A stretch of 64,000 nucleotides of DNA from Psychrobacillus psychrodurans (lineage in GTDB: Bacteria; Bacillota; Bacilli; Bacillales_A; Planococcaceae): NCBI RefSeq assembly GCF_027563345.1, contig NZ_JAMKBK010000003.1. One strand, given 5' to 3'. Both the position numbers and the translations under genes were made by a program. A model generated the notes under the pieces. That model saw nothing but the letters and a program-made list of their open reading frames with translations. It did no database searches and was not told the origin of the DNA. This document shows, in pieces, positions 8,850-18,367 of the stretch; the first letter of the stretch is position 1, and each line of letters opens with the position of its first letter.

Positions 8850-9254
8850 TTATGCGTTATTTTGCTTTTTTAGTAAATCTCTAATCTCTTCTAGTAATAC
8901 CTCTTTTGAATCAACAGGAGGTGCATTTTCTGTAACTGCTGCAACATCTTCTTTACGTTTAAATTTTGATAATAATCGTATAAATATAAAAATAGAGAAT
9001 GCAATTACTAGGAAATCAAAGACCGATTGTATAAAATTGCCGTACAAAATTTCTGTTTCCTTATACTTGAATGATAATGAAGTGAATTTTATACCATTTA
9101 AAAGTAAGCCAACTAAAGGAGTTATAATATTTTCAACTAAAGATGAAACAATCTTTCCAAAAGCTGCTCCAATGACCACAGCAACTGCTAAATCTAAAAC
9201 ATTACCTTTAAAAGCAAATTCTTTAAAATCTTTCCACATATTTTTCACCCCCAT
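8850..9254 (-). CDS. mscL: Large-conductance mechanosensitive channel MscL
   Basis: 134 residues with the MscL hallmarks: WKDFKEFAFKGNVLDLAVAVVIG at the N terminus, the pore-lining first helix AVAVVIGAAFGKIVSSLVENI, the periplasmic loop, the second helix FLVIAFSIFIFIRLL and a C-terminal coiled tail ending EIRDLLKKQ. It forms a homopentamer that opens under membrane tension during hypo-osmotic shock. The ATG at 9254 has GGGGGTGA nearby; a second start five codons in (MWKDF) is possible. Confidence 0.95.
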   Translation of the reverse strand: MGVKNMWKDFKEFAFKGNVLDLAVAVVIGAAFGKIVSSLVENIITPLVGLLLNGIKFTSLSFKYKETEILYGNFIQSVFDFLVIAFSIFIFIRLLSKFKRKEDVAAVTENAPPVDSKEVLLEEIRDLLKKQNNA

Positions 9255-9810
9255 ACTGTCATACTACAAAAAATCCAATAGTTTGTATATACCGACATTA
9301 TCTGTATTTAGACTATTGTTTGTAATGAATTTGTGCTATTGTTTTTATAGAATCTAAGCAAGGCGTTATACATATACCTGTGAAAAAACAAATTGAAAAG
9401 TATCTGTTATTATTTATATAATTATTAGGTTGTTGTGTATACTATTATCTGATGTAATGTAATTTAGTTTTCTCATAGAAAGTTATCACATATAACATAT
9501 CTAGAGGGATTATCTTATGGATAGTTAACTTTATGAAAAAGAGTTTATAACCTGAACAAAACAAATTATTAAAAAATATTATCTAGCTTTACATGGTCTA
9601 TAGACAATGGTAAAACAAAAGCGATTATACAATCCATTACTTCACTTGCACATTACTTAGATTAAAATTTTTACAGAAGGTTAGAAAACCTCTTCCAGTT
9701 GACTAGTTTATAGGAAATGGATTGACCTATTTACAAAAGTATTTTTTCACTAAACCTTTAACAATAGACTAGCTTTTACAGTAATATAAGCAGAATAGGT
9801 GAATGAATAG

Positions 9811-10479
9811 ATGAAGAAACAAAAAGGAATTTCCTATAAAACAAAGCTTTGGATGATTGTGTTACTTCTTCCATTTACCATCACAATCTATATACTAGCA
9901 ATTATAGGATGGAAAGAACTAGTGAAAATACCAGTTGTACAGGAATGGGCTGAAACGCTACAAAAAAGTACCGTAAAATTGGATGTGCCATCTGAATATA
10001 TTGAGTTGTATAAAAAAGCAGAAGAAAATTATGGTGTCCCTTGGACATTATTAGCAGCACATCATCGCATTGAGACTAGATTTTCGACTATGGACCCTTT
10101 ACTCTCTCCAGTTGGTGCTGAAGGACATTTACAATTTATGCCTTGTACTTTTGTTGGTTGGTCGCACCCCAGCTGTGGGGGATTGGGTAAAGGAGAGATT
10201 CCAGAAAAGGATAAAATAAATCCAGCTGTTATTGAAAAGTATGGTGGCTATGGGGTAGATGCTAATAATGACGGTAAAGCAGATCCATATGATCTAGAGG
10301 ATGCTGTTTATAGTGCAGCCAACTATCTCGCAGCAAGTGGTGCTGCAGATGGTGAAATAGAAAAAGCCATTTTCAACTACAATCACAGCGAGAAGTACGT
10401 AGAAGATGTTCTTTATTTTTATAACTTGTATGAAAATCAGTTAAAAGAAATTCAAGCAGCATATTACCCAACTGAATGA
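9811..10479 (+). CDS. Membrane-anchored lytic transglycosylase, SLT/MltB-like
   Basis: 222 residues: an N-terminal membrane anchor (residues 12-34) followed by a lysozyme-fold domain with the catalytic Glu candidate in HHRIETRFS, the LQFMPCTF segment (family motif QFMP.T) and a calcium-loop-like stretch DANNDGKADPYDLEDA. The C-terminal AIFNYNHSEKYVEDVL matches the family A.YNHS..YV pattern. It should cleave peptidoglycan at the outer membrane face. The 556 bp upstream (9255-9810) contain no recognisable gene, only AT-rich sequence. Confidence 0.86.
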   Translation: MKKQKGISYKTKLWMIVLLLPFTITIYILAIIGWKELVKIPVVQEWAETLQKSTVKLDVPSEYIELYKKAEENYGVPWTLLAAHHRIETRFSTMDPLLSPVGAEGHLQFMPCTFVGWSHPSCGGLGKGEIPEKDKINPAVIEKYGGYGVDANNDGKADPYDLEDAVYSAANYLAASGAADGEIEKAIFNYNHSEKYVEDVLYFYNLYENQLKEIQAAYYPTE

Positions 10480-10541
10480 AATGAAGATTCCAGCTAGAAA
10501 GTACTAGCCAACGAGACTAAATTTCAATTGCGCATTATCCT

Positions 10542-10580
10542 AAAAAAAGGAAGTACTCATAATGAGCACTTCCTTTTTTC
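10542..10580. terminator. Bidirectional terminator after the lytic transglycosylase gene
   Basis: AAAAAAGGAAGTACTCAT followed by AATGAGCACTTCCTTTTTT, a long symmetrical stem with one mismatch and T-runs on both strands, between convergent genes. Confidence 0.85.
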
Positions 10581-10584
10581 ATTT

Positions 10585-10836
10585 TTAAGCTTTACGCATA
10601 CCTTTTAAGATAAAGCTTAAAATTAGGACTAAAATAATTGCGCCGATTAATGCTGGAATAATTGCCATATCCCAAATTACTGGACCCATGTCGGAGAATA
10701 TTAATCCGCCAATCCATGCACCGATAATACCTGCTATAATATTACCGATAATTCCGCCTGGTATATCTTTACCTAAGATAAGGCCAGCTAGCCAACCGAT
10801 TACTCCACCAATTATTAAGTATAAAATAAATCCCAT
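10585..10836 (-). CDS. GlsB/YeaQ/YmgE family membrane protein
   Basis: 83-residue, three-helix glycine-rich membrane protein (GGVIGWLAGLILG, GGIIGNIIAGIIGAWIGG) of the transglycosylase-associated/YmgE family, often stress-induced; molecular role unknown. I start it at the second ATG (10836): AAGGAG lies nine bases upstream of it but directly abuts the first ATG (10845). Terminator shared with the convergent transglycosylase gene. The following intergenic region to 11087 holds nothing recognised. Confidence 0.85.
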   Translation of the reverse strand: MGFILYLIIGGVIGWLAGLILGKDIPGGIIGNIIAGIIGAWIGGLIFSDMGPVIWDMAIIPALIGAIILVLILSFILKGMRKA

Positions 10837-11087
10837 TTTTTCCATCTCCTTATGAATGAATTATTGCTTCACACTCTTTATATATCCATTCAGGAGAGTT
10901 AATAAACCTATACCAATTATTTTTCCTTACATTTGAATTTAGTGACCTTAAAAAATGACCTAAAGCCTACTCATAACCGGCAGAATTTTAGTTTACAACT
11001 TAATAACCGACTTCTCCTAGACAAGGAGCGCCTTTATTGAAATTCTTCCAACACTTCTTAGGGATGACATAGGCGCTTGCACTTTTG

Positions 11088-12197
11088 TTATTTAACTGAA
11101 CCACTTACAAACTGTTCATCTTTATAATACATATTTTTCACTAAAATATTTGGTCCTAAGCATTTAACAGCAGGACAATGGCAATTAAGTGATTTCGAAA
11201 GAGGAGAAGCTAGCCATTTATCAAAAATTGCTGGAAGCGTATCTGTTTGAATGTTTCCAAGAGCAGGTGTATCTCCAAAATCAGTGACAATAACTTCACC
11301 AGTAAATATGTTAACGTTCAGCCTAGATCGACCATCTGGATCATTCCTAGTGGAAACATTCTTGGTTTGGCGTAGTCGTTCTAATAATTGAATGCTTTTT
11401 TCATTTTGACTGCATGGATAAAAAGGTAATGTTCCAAATAACATCCATACATTGTCATCTCTGAAATCTAATATTTGTTCGATTGCTTCATGCGTTTCTT
11501 CTAATGTTAGTGACGTTAATGCGCTAGCAAAATCGGAAGGGTACATAGGGTGAATTTCGTGTCGAGCACATTTCATATCTTCTACTATTTGCTTATGAAT
11601 ATGCTCTAAATAGGGAAGTGTTTTTTTGTTCAACATTGTTTCTGCTGAAACCATCACTCCAGCCTCGGAAAGCATACGGCTATTGTCTATCATTCGTTGG
11701 AATAGGTTAGCTCGCTGTTCATATGTAGGTTTTCGTTCCATCATGGCAAATCCAGTTTCGACAAATTCATCTACAGTTCCCCAGTTATGAGAAATATGTA
11801 ATACATCTAAGTAAGGCGCGATCATTAAGTAGCGTTCTGGTTCTAATGTTAGATTTGAATTCATCTGCGTACGAACGCCTCTATTATGAGCATACTTTAG
11901 TAATGGAAGAACATAATTGTTAATGGATTTTTTGGAAAGCATAGGTTCTCCACCAGTAATACTTATAGTTTTTAAGTGAGGAATCTCTTCTAATCGTTGG
12001 AGGATAATTTCTATTGGAATTGCATTAGGATCTTTCGTTTGTAATGTATAGCCAACTGCACAATGGGCGCAGCGCATATTACATAAAGTTGTTGTAGTAA
12101 ATTCAATATTGCTCAATATTAGTTTTCCAAACTGCTCCATGTCTCGGTAGGCTTCCCACGGATCATTTATTGGATTCATCGTTTTCATTTCAATCAT
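11088..12197 (-). CDS. yfkAB: Radical SAM protein YfkAB with C-terminal CxCxxxxC motif
   Basis: 369 residues. The radical-SAM cluster motif is CNMRCAHC (CxxxCxxC, residues 38-45), followed by the GGEP motif (ITGGEPML). The C-terminal CHCPAVKC is the CxCxxxxC signature that defines the YfkAB family and probably binds a second iron-sulfur cluster or metal. It uses S-adenosylmethionine for radical chemistry; the substrate is unknown. The start is supported by AAGGAAG upstream of ATG. No operon partner: the divergent neighbour is a DinB-like protein. Confidence 0.92.
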   Translation of the reverse strand: MIEMKTMNPINDPWEAYRDMEQFGKLILSNIEFTTTTLCNMRCAHCAVGYTLQTKDPNAIPIEIILQRLEEIPHLKTISITGGEPMLSKKSINNYVLPLLKYAHNRGVRTQMNSNLTLEPERYLMIAPYLDVLHISHNWGTVDEFVETGFAMMERKPTYEQRANLFQRMIDNSRMLSEAGVMVSAETMLNKKTLPYLEHIHKQIVEDMKCARHEIHPMYPSDFASALTSLTLEETHEAIEQILDFRDDNVWMLFGTLPFYPCSQNEKSIQLLERLRQTKNVSTRNDPDGRSRLNVNIFTGEVIVTDFGDTPALGNIQTDTLPAIFDKWLASPLSKSLNCHCPAVKCLGPNILVKNMYYKDEQFVSGSVK

Positions 12198-12326
12198 TAT
12201 TTAAACTTCCTTTCAATAGTATATTGTCGCATATTTTAAGTGAAAAGAAAATAAGAGCCGATACTTGCTTGTTTATCATTTATAATGGGTATAAAGAAAG
12301 TACAACGTAAGGAGTGGAGGAATTAT

Positions 12327-12824
12327 ATGTTTATAGAAAAAATTAATGAAATAAGAAAGAATTTGTTTGTACAAATCGATTCACTAACGAATGAGCAATT
12401 TAACGAAAAACCAGATGAGGATTCTTGGTCACCGAAAGAAATAATAGATCATCTAGTGAAAATGGAACATACTATTATTAAAGGGATTAAAAAAGAGCTC
12501 GATAACCCAGCTAGTCCAAGGGCAAAGAAAAAACCAATACAATTATCAACATTACGAATAGTTAAAGTGAAGGCTCCAACCCATACCGTACCATCCAGTG
12601 AATATAAACGAACGGAAGAAATGAAAGCACAGCTTCACCAAGCAAGAATGGAACTCCTCTCTATTTATAAATCAAGCAATCCTTCCTTGTTAAAAGAAAA
12701 ATCTCTAAAGCACCCTATATTTGGACAAGTTCCTTTAATACAGTGGTTTGAGTTTACGGGATTGCATGAAAAAAGACATGCCAAGCAATTAGAAAAGACA
12801 ATCGAAAAAATAAAAGGTCATTAA
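12327..12824 (+). CDS. DinB-like (DinB_2) metal-binding four-helix protein
   Basis: 165 residues with the DinB/YfiT pattern: a first metal-ligand His in IIDHLVKME (near residue 44) and the C-terminal HEKRHAKQ pair. DinB-like proteins bind a divalent metal; several are bacillithiol S-transferases, many are uncharacterised. Start placed at ATG 12327 because GGAGTGGAGG ends six bases upstream; the longer frame from 12285 would include it. Confidence 0.82.
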   Translation: MFIEKINEIRKNLFVQIDSLTNEQFNEKPDEDSWSPKEIIDHLVKMEHTIIKGIKKELDNPASPRAKKKPIQLSTLRIVKVKAPTHTVPSSEYKRTEEMKAQLHQARMELLSIYKSSNPSLLKEKSLKHPIFGQVPLIQWFEFTGLHEKRHAKQLEKTIEKIKGH

Positions 12825-12945
12825 CAATAATTATGACTTATAATAATTTTAATCTAATTTACTTATCAAGTATATTCAAGTATGATTAGTAGTGGAGAAA
12901 AGTCACTAGATAGACACTTTTCAATAGATCTTAGGAGGAATACAC

Positions 12946-15654
12946 ATGGCAAAAAGTAATTTACACAATAGCCGTACTTCGTTTTCTCTAAATGGTAAAG
13001 AGTATAACTACTATCGTTTAGCAGCATTAGAAGAAGCTGGCATCGCAAAAGTTTCACGCCTTCCTTATTCAATTAAAGTATTATTAGAATCTGTTCTACG
13101 TCAATACGATGGATATGTGATCAAAGAAGATCATGTAAACCAATTAGCAAAATGGGGTAAGGATGCTAATACTGAAGCAGAAGTACCATTTAAACCTTCT
13201 CGCGTTGTGCTTCAAGATTTCACAGGAGTACCAGTAGTTGTAGATTTAGCATCACTTCGTTCAGCGATGAATGAAATGGGTGGTAACCCAGACAAAATCA
13301 ATCCTGCAATTCCAGTTGACCTTGTAATTGACCACTCAGTACAAGTTGATAAATATGGTACTGCATCGGCTTTACAAGCTAATATGGATCTTGAATTTGA
13401 GCGTAATGCAGAGCGTTACAACTTCTTAAAATGGGCTCAAACTTCATACGATAATTTCCGTGCTGTTCCTCCAGCTACAGGTATCGTTCACCAAGTTAAC
13501 TTAGAGTACTTAGCGCCAATCGTACATGTGAACGAAAAAGCTGATGGTACACTAGAAACTTTCCCAGATTCAGTAGTAGGTACTGACTCTCATACAACAA
13601 TGATCAATGGTCTTGGAGTACTTGGATGGGGTGTAGGTGGTATTGAGGCAGAAGCAGGAATGCTTGGTCAACCTTCGTACTTCCCAATTCCGGAAGTAAT
13701 CGGGGTTAAATTAGTTGGGGATCTTCCAAACGGAACTACTGCAACTGACTTAGCACTTAAAGTTACTCAAGTATTGCGTCAACAAGGCGTTGTTGGTAAA
13801 TTTGTTGAGTTCTTCGGACCTGGTGTATCTAAATTACCATTAGCTGACCGTGCAACAATTGCGAACATGGCACCAGAGTATGGTGCTACATGTGGTTATT
13901 TTGCAATCGATGAAGAATCTATCAACTATTTACGTTTAACTGGCCGTGACGAAGAGCACATTGCTGTTGTAGAAGCTTACTTGAAAGCAAATGATATGTT
14001 CTTTGATCCAACTCTAGAACCTGTTTATACAGACGTTGTAGAGATCAATCTTGGGGATATCGCTGCAAACCTTTCTGGACCGAAACGTCCACAAGATTTA
14101 ATTCCACTTACTGATATGAAAGCTCGTTACCGTGAAGCAGTTGTAGCTCCACAAGGTACACAAGGATTCGGTTTGTCGGAAAAAGAATTTGATAAAAAAG
14201 CTACTGCTAAATTTGCAGAAGGTGATGTAGAAATCCCAACAGGTGCTGTAGCAATTGCTGCAATCACTTCTTGTACAAATACATCTAACCCATACGTAAT
14301 GTTAGCTGCTGGTTTAGTTGCTAAAAAAGCAGTAGAAAAAGGTCTTACAGTTCCTGCTTACGTTAAAACTTCTCTTGCACCAGGATCTAAAGTAGTAACT
14401 GGTTATTTAGAGGATTCTGGTCTAAACACGTACTTGGATCAAATCGGTTTCAATACAGTTGGTTACGGTTGTACAACTTGTATCGGTAACTCGGGTCCAT
14501 TATTGCCGGAAATTGAAAAAGCAATCGTTGAAGAAGATCTATTCGTAACGTCTGTTCTTTCTGGTAACCGTAACTTTGAAGGTCGTGTACATCCACTAGT
14601 AAAAGCAAACTATTTAGCTTCACCACCATTAGTAGTTGCTTATGCTTTAGCTGGAACTGTAGATATTGATCTAGAAAAAGATTCTTTCGGTACAGACAAA
14701 GACGGCAACGAAGTATACTTTGCTGATATTTGGCCATCAACAGAAGAAGTAAACGAAGTTCTTTCAACTGTTGTTACTCGTGAATTATTCCAAAAAGAAT
14801 ATGCACGTGTATTCGATGAGAATGAAGCTTGGAATGCAATTGAAACATCAACTGAATCTCTGTATTCATTCAATGATAAGTCAACTTACATTCAAAACCC
14901 ACCATTCTTCCAAGGACTATCAAAAGAACCTGGTGCTATCCAATCACTTGATAAAATGCGCGTAGTTGCTAAATTCGGTGATTCGATTACAACAGACCAC
15001 ATTTCACCAGCTGGTGCAATTGGTAAAGATACTCCTGCAGGTAAATACTTGCGTGAAAATGGTGTTGAAATCCGTGACTTTAACTCATACGGTTCACGTC
15101 GTGGTAACCATGAAGTAATGATGCGTGGTACATTCGCTAACATCCGTATCCGTAACCAAGTAGCTCCTGGTACAGAGGGTGGATATACAACTTACTGGCC
15201 AACAGGCGAAATTATGCCTATCTATGATGCAGCTATGAAGTATCAAGAATCAAATACTGGTTTAGTAGTACTTGGCGGAAAAGATTACGGTATGGGATCA
15301 TCTCGTGACTGGGCAGCCAAAGGAACTAACTTATTAGGTATCAAAGCTGTTATTACAGAAAGCTTTGAGCGTATACATCGTTCAAATCTAGTAATGATGG
15401 GCGTATTACCACTTAATTTCTTACCTGGTGAAAACGTTGAAACATTAGGCTTAACTGGTAAAGAAGAAATCAGCATAAATATCGCAGAAGGTGTGAAACC
15501 TCGTGATATTTTACAAGTTACGGCTAAAGCTGAAGATGGTTCTGAAAAAATCTTCAATGTGCTTGCACGTTTCGATTCAGAAGTAGAAGTAGACTACTAC
15601 CGTCATGGTGGTATCTTACAAATGGTATTACGTAACAAAATGTTAGAAGTATAA
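12946..15654 (+). CDS. acnA: Aconitate hydratase (aconitase A)
   Basis: 902 residues, close to the 909 of B. subtilis CitB. It interconverts citrate and isocitrate in the TCA cycle and, in B. subtilis, the apo-form binds RNA. The three 4Fe-4S ligands are visible: Cys443 in SCTNTSNP and Cys509/Cys512 in YGCTTCIGNSGPL. Further family signatures are SVVGTDSHTTMINGLGVLGWGVGG, the swivelling domain with DSITTDHISPAG, and GMGSSRDWAAKG. Strong TAGGAGG ribosome-binding site. Codon use is noticeably biased, as for a highly expressed gene. It sits between yneK and yneP homologues, as citB does in B. subtilis. Confidence 0.97.
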   Translation: MAKSNLHNSRTSFSLNGKEYNYYRLAALEEAGIAKVSRLPYSIKVLLESVLRQYDGYVIKEDHVNQLAKWGKDANTEAEVPFKPSRVVLQDFTGVPVVVDLASLRSAMNEMGGNPDKINPAIPVDLVIDHSVQVDKYGTASALQANMDLEFERNAERYNFLKWAQTSYDNFRAVPPATGIVHQVNLEYLAPIVHVNEKADGTLETFPDSVVGTDSHTTMINGLGVLGWGVGGIEAEAGMLGQPSYFPIPEVIGVKLVGDLPNGTTATDLALKVTQVLRQQGVVGKFVEFFGPGVSKLPLADRATIANMAPEYGATCGYFAIDEESINYLRLTGRDEEHIAVVEAYLKANDMFFDPTLEPVYTDVVEINLGDIAANLSGPKRPQDLIPLTDMKARYREAVVAPQGTQGFGLSEKEFDKKATAKFAEGDVEIPTGAVAIAAITSCTNTSNPYVMLAAGLVAKKAVEKGLTVPAYVKTSLAPGSKVVTGYLEDSGLNTYLDQIGFNTVGYGCTTCIGNSGPLLPEIEKAIVEEDLFVTSVLSGNRNFEGRVHPLVKANYLASPPLVVAYALAGTVDIDLEKDSFGTDKDGNEVYFADIWPSTEEVNEVLSTVVTRELFQKEYARVFDENEAWNAIETSTESLYSFNDKSTYIQNPPFFQGLSKEPGAIQSLDKMRVVAKFGDSITTDHISPAGAIGKDTPAGKYLRENGVEIRDFNSYGSRRGNHEVMMRGTFANIRIRNQVAPGTEGGYTTYWPTGEIMPIYDAAMKYQESNTGLVVLGGKDYGMGSSRDWAAKGTNLLGIKAVITESFERIHRSNLVMMGVLPLNFLPGENVETLGLTGKEEISINIAEGVKPRDILQVTAKAEDGSEKIFNVLARFDSEVEVDYYRHGGILQMVLRNKMLEV

Positions 15655-15664
15655 GAAAACGACT

Positions 15665-15701
15665 AAAGAGACTTTTCCTTCATAGGAAGAGTCTCTTTTT
15701 T
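15665..15701 (+). terminator. Terminator of acnA
   Basis: Stem AGAGACTTTTCC/GGAAGAGTCTCT around TTCATA, followed by TTTTTT. The remaining interval to 16103 holds no recognisable gene. Confidence 0.87.
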
Positions 15702-16103
15702 GGGTTCTCAACACTTTTAAGAGAGAATGATACCGCTGAGATGATAAGACTGGTCAAATTTTAGAAAGTGATCAAATTTTTTGTAATCACTTTTGAATTA
15801 GAAATGCTGTTATTCTAATGATAAATGGGGACAGTAAAATTTCTCTGTACTAGCGTCCAGTAATATTTACGAATTAACAGGAACAATATGTAGCTTCGTC
15901 TAAAGACTCTTTTCATTTCGCAGAGCAATATTGTCTTTGAGAATGTACAGTTTAACGACTCGAAGTAGTAACGTAGAGGCAAGTAAACAATAGGTGAGAG
16001 TATGTAAAGAAGAAATAGAATAGATATGACTTTACTTTTTTCATTGTAAACATAGATAGAATTTTAGTTTATACTTATAGGAACAACAAAAGGGGGAGTC
16101 TCA

Positions 16104-16730
16104 GTGTTTGGAAATTTATTTAAAAAGAAAGATCCCATCGAGAAATTTTGGCAGTACTTTATAGATCATGAAAAAGAACTATATAATTTACGAGATGAGG
16201 ACATAGAAAGATTATTTCGAGATTTACATAGATTGTTAAACAAAGTAAATAACCAACTAGCGTTCTCCACACCATTACCATTAATTGAAGGTAGAAGGGA
16301 ATTTACAATTAGTGGTTCACGTATCACAAAAAACTTTCCCGATGTTAAACGTTTAGTTGAGGCAGCTCCGGAAATGGATAAGTTTACAATCTTCGCATTT
16401 AACCAACCGAATGATGATGAAGATGGAGTAACACATAATGATGTAAAGCTTTCTCGAGACGATGTCTTTTTTGACTATACATATAATCAGGAACCTGATG
16501 AACTCTTTATTACACTGTATATTAAAGGGTTTGAAGAAGAAAATGATGATTACTATGCAGTAGCTTTGGATTTGCTAGACCTAGTCATAGGGGAATATGT
16601 GCTCGGTACTCAAATTACCGAAGTCGAGTTTAATAAGCTAAATACAGAAGATGAACTATTACCAATCAATGATTTATCCAAAATACTAAAAGATGTTAGA
16701 AGAAATAAGAATGATATGAAAAAAATGTAA
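16104..16730 (+). CDS. Conserved hypothetical protein, soluble, acidic
   Basis: 208 residues starting with GTG, supported by AGGGGGAG eight bases upstream. No signal peptide or membrane helix. An N-terminal KKKDPIEKFWQYFIDHEKE helix is followed by an alternating beta-rich section with several acidic runs (DDEDG, EEENDDYY) and a lysine-rich C terminus. I do not recognise the family with confidence. It precedes the yneP-yneQ pair with its own start region; no function is proposed. Confidence 0.75.
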   Translation: MFGNLFKKKDPIEKFWQYFIDHEKELYNLRDEDIERLFRDLHRLLNKVNNQLAFSTPLPLIEGRREFTISGSRITKNFPDVKRLVEAAPEMDKFTIFAFNQPNDDEDGVTHNDVKLSRDDVFFDYTYNQEPDELFITLYIKGFEEENDDYYAVALDLLDLVIGEYVLGTQITEVEFNKLNTEDELLPINDLSKILKDVRRNKNDMKKM

Positions 16731-16791
16731 AGTATTCTTAAACAGTATTTTTATTTTCTTTTTAGTATAATGGTCACTGAGGTGACCATTA

Positions 16792-17217
16792 ATGTTTTTA
16801 AGTGAAAAACAAATTGAAGTACGTTATGCGGAAACAGATCAAATGGGCGTAGTATACCACGCAAACTATGTCATTTGGTTAGAAATCGGTAGAACCCAGC
16901 TTATTAAAGACTTAGGATTCTCCTATGCTGGTCTGGAGCAGGACGGCTACATATCGCCCGTAACGAATGTGAACGTAAACTATAAAACTCCTGTTAAGTA
17001 TGGCGAAACGGTTGTTATTAGAACATGGATTGAAAAACACAGTAAGCTTCGAACAACATACGGATATGAAATTGTTCATGAAGATGGAACTGTAGCCTCT
17101 AACGCTACATCTGAGCATGTAATAGTAAAGAAAGATAACTTCCGGCCTGTATCTCTAAAGAGAGTTCATGAGGCTTGGGATGCAAAGTATGTTGAAATAG
17201 CTAAGGTGAATGCTTAA
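16792..17217 (+). CDS. yneP: Acyl-CoA thioesterase YneP, YbgC/4HBT hot-dog fold
   Basis: 141 residues with the 4-hydroxybenzoyl-CoA thioesterase motif RYAETDQMGVVYHANYVIWLE: catalytic Asp in ETDQMG and the following VYHANY are the family signature. It hydrolyses acyl-CoA thioesters in the cytoplasm; the physiological substrate is unknown. The stop overlaps the next gene's start (TAATG), the same yneP-yneQ arrangement as in B. subtilis. Confidence 0.92.
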   Translation: MFLSEKQIEVRYAETDQMGVVYHANYVIWLEIGRTQLIKDLGFSYAGLEQDGYISPVTNVNVNYKTPVKYGETVVIRTWIEKHSKLRTTYGYEIVHEDGTVASNATSEHVIVKKDNFRPVSLKRVHEAWDAKYVEIAKVNA

Positions 17218-17528
17218 TGGCATTTGGAATTAAACGTCACGAGTTGAATGAATGGAAAATGGATGTAAAGAATGGAAAGATAGCATTTTTAACACACTAT
17301 TGGATCGACGACCGATTTCCTGGCTGTAACACTGTGACTAAAGTCGGCTGCAATGATGTGGCAAAGTTAATCGAATGGGGCCAGCAATACGGCTTAAAGG
17401 CAGAATGGATCGACTATAAGGAAGCATATCCTCATTTTGATTTATTTGGCAAATATGAATTAGAAATTATGAAAAAGGAAGGATTGAAGGATCAGTTAGA
17501 TAGGTTTAAACATTCCTTTAGTCGTTAA
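17217..17528 (+). CDS. yneQ: YneQ family conserved hypothetical protein
   Basis: 103-residue soluble protein (MAFGIKRHELNEWK..., HYWIDDRFPGCNTVTKVGC). Size and position after yneP match B. subtilis YneQ; function unknown. Translation is coupled to yneP by a one-base overlap. A hairpin terminator follows. Confidence 0.88.
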   Translation: MAFGIKRHELNEWKMDVKNGKIAFLTHYWIDDRFPGCNTVTKVGCNDVAKLIEWGQQYGLKAEWIDYKEAYPHFDLFGKYELEIMKKEGLKDQLDRFKHSFSR

Positions 17529-17535
17529 GGTACAT

Positions 17536-17577
17536 CAAAAAACAGCTTGTGATATGTAAAAATCACAGGCTGTTTTT
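17536..17577 (+). terminator. Terminator of yneP-yneQ
   Basis: AAAAACAGCTTGTGA pairs with TCACAGGCTGTTTTT around a 10-nt loop, with a terminal T-run. Confidence 0.85.
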
Positions 17578-17622
17578 ATTTACTACTAGCAGTTTATAGA
17601 ACAATTAGTGAATTATTTCATT

Positions 17623-17886
17623 CTAAACATTCAGATTTGGATTAGCGTCTTGAGTACTTTTTACTGGGTCACCATAAGCAGTAGTATCTTTCTTTTTTGA
17701 TTTGATATTTAATCTTATACTGCTATCATTTTGGGTGCTTTCAGCAATTGGTGAAGTAGCTTTAGCATACATATTATTGCTTGAAGGAGAACTATCTTTT
17801 ATAGGATCACCGTAAGAAGTATAGGTAGAAGTATCTTTATTATCCAAACTTTCGTTTGAATTAATTTTGCTTTTTTGTTGGCTCAT
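17623..17886 (-). CDS. Small Ser/Asn/Lys-rich hypothetical protein with two YGDP repeats
   Basis: 87 residues, no membrane segment, low complexity (Ser, Asn, Lys, Asp, Thr). The tetrapeptide YGDP followed by I/V and K occurs twice (YGDPIK near residue 25, YGDPVK near 71), suggesting an internal duplication. Preceded by GAGGAGAG ten bases upstream of ATG, so translation is plausible. It lies between yneQ and yneR, where B. subtilis has no such gene. Composition would fit a spore or intrinsically disordered protein, but I recognise no family. Confidence 0.65.
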   Translation of the reverse strand: MSQQKSKINSNESLDNKDTSTYTSYGDPIKDSSPSSNNMYAKATSPIAESTQNDSSIRLNIKSKKKDTTAYGDPVKSTQDANPNLNV

Positions 17887-18026
17887 TTGTGCGTACTCTC
17901 CTCTCTTGTTACAAATATCAACCTTATAATCTCCAAGCGAGAAAAAATTATACTTGATAAAACTTTGAATAAAAATTATTTTAAGTACGTTTAAATACTA
18001 AGAAACTACGAAGAAACTCTCCAAAC

Positions 18027-18061
18027 AAAAAAAGCGTAACCTCTAAGGGTTACGCTTTTTT
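18027..18061 (-). terminator. Terminator overlapping the 3' end of yneR
   Basis: Minus strand AAAGCGTAACCC-TTAGA-GGTTACGCTTTTTTT. The left stem arm contains the last codons and the TAA stop of yneR, so the coding region runs into the terminator hairpin. Confidence 0.85.
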
Positions 18062-18343
18062 GTATGCATAAGATAATTCATCTCTAGAAGAATCTAACTC
18101 TACATATAAATCATGTCCATCAAAATACCATTCGTCTGTTTCTTCTATAAAAAATAGGATATCATCTTTTTTATAGGTCACAGTAGGCTCAAAAGGTATG
18201 TCCTTAGTGACACCTAAGGAAAATCCTTCATGAAGAGGACTCGACCCTCCGTAACGAGCAAAAAAACGAATTGTATCGCCTTTTACAGCCTCCATTTCTG
18301 TATGAAACCAATTCATTGCTTCAGTAGATATTAGTATTTTCAT
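18050..18343 (-). CDS. yneR: HesB/IscA-like protein YneR
   Basis: 97 residues (B. subtilis YneR: 95) of the HesB/YadR/YfhF branch of A-type iron-sulfur carriers. The conserved cysteines of true IscA are absent, so metal carriage is doubtful. Features seen: FFARYGGSSPLHEGFSLGV and ILFFIEETDEWYFDG. Start taken at the inner ATG (18343) with GGTGG five bases upstream; the outer ATG at 18355 has no good site. Thirteen to 25 bases downstream of plsY on the same strand, so probably co-transcribed with it. Confidence 0.85.
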   Translation of the reverse strand: MKILISTEAMNWFHTEMEAVKGDTIRFFARYGGSSPLHEGFSLGVTKDIPFEPTVTYKKDDILFFIEETDEWYFDGHDLYVELDSSRDELSYAYKKA

Positions 18344-18367
18344 ACGTACCACCATACTTTCATCAGA

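Noticed and set aside
8797..9357. Long plus-strand frame of 186 codons
   Set aside because: It is antisense to mscL, whose product is unmistakable, and it begins inside the end of the sco gene.
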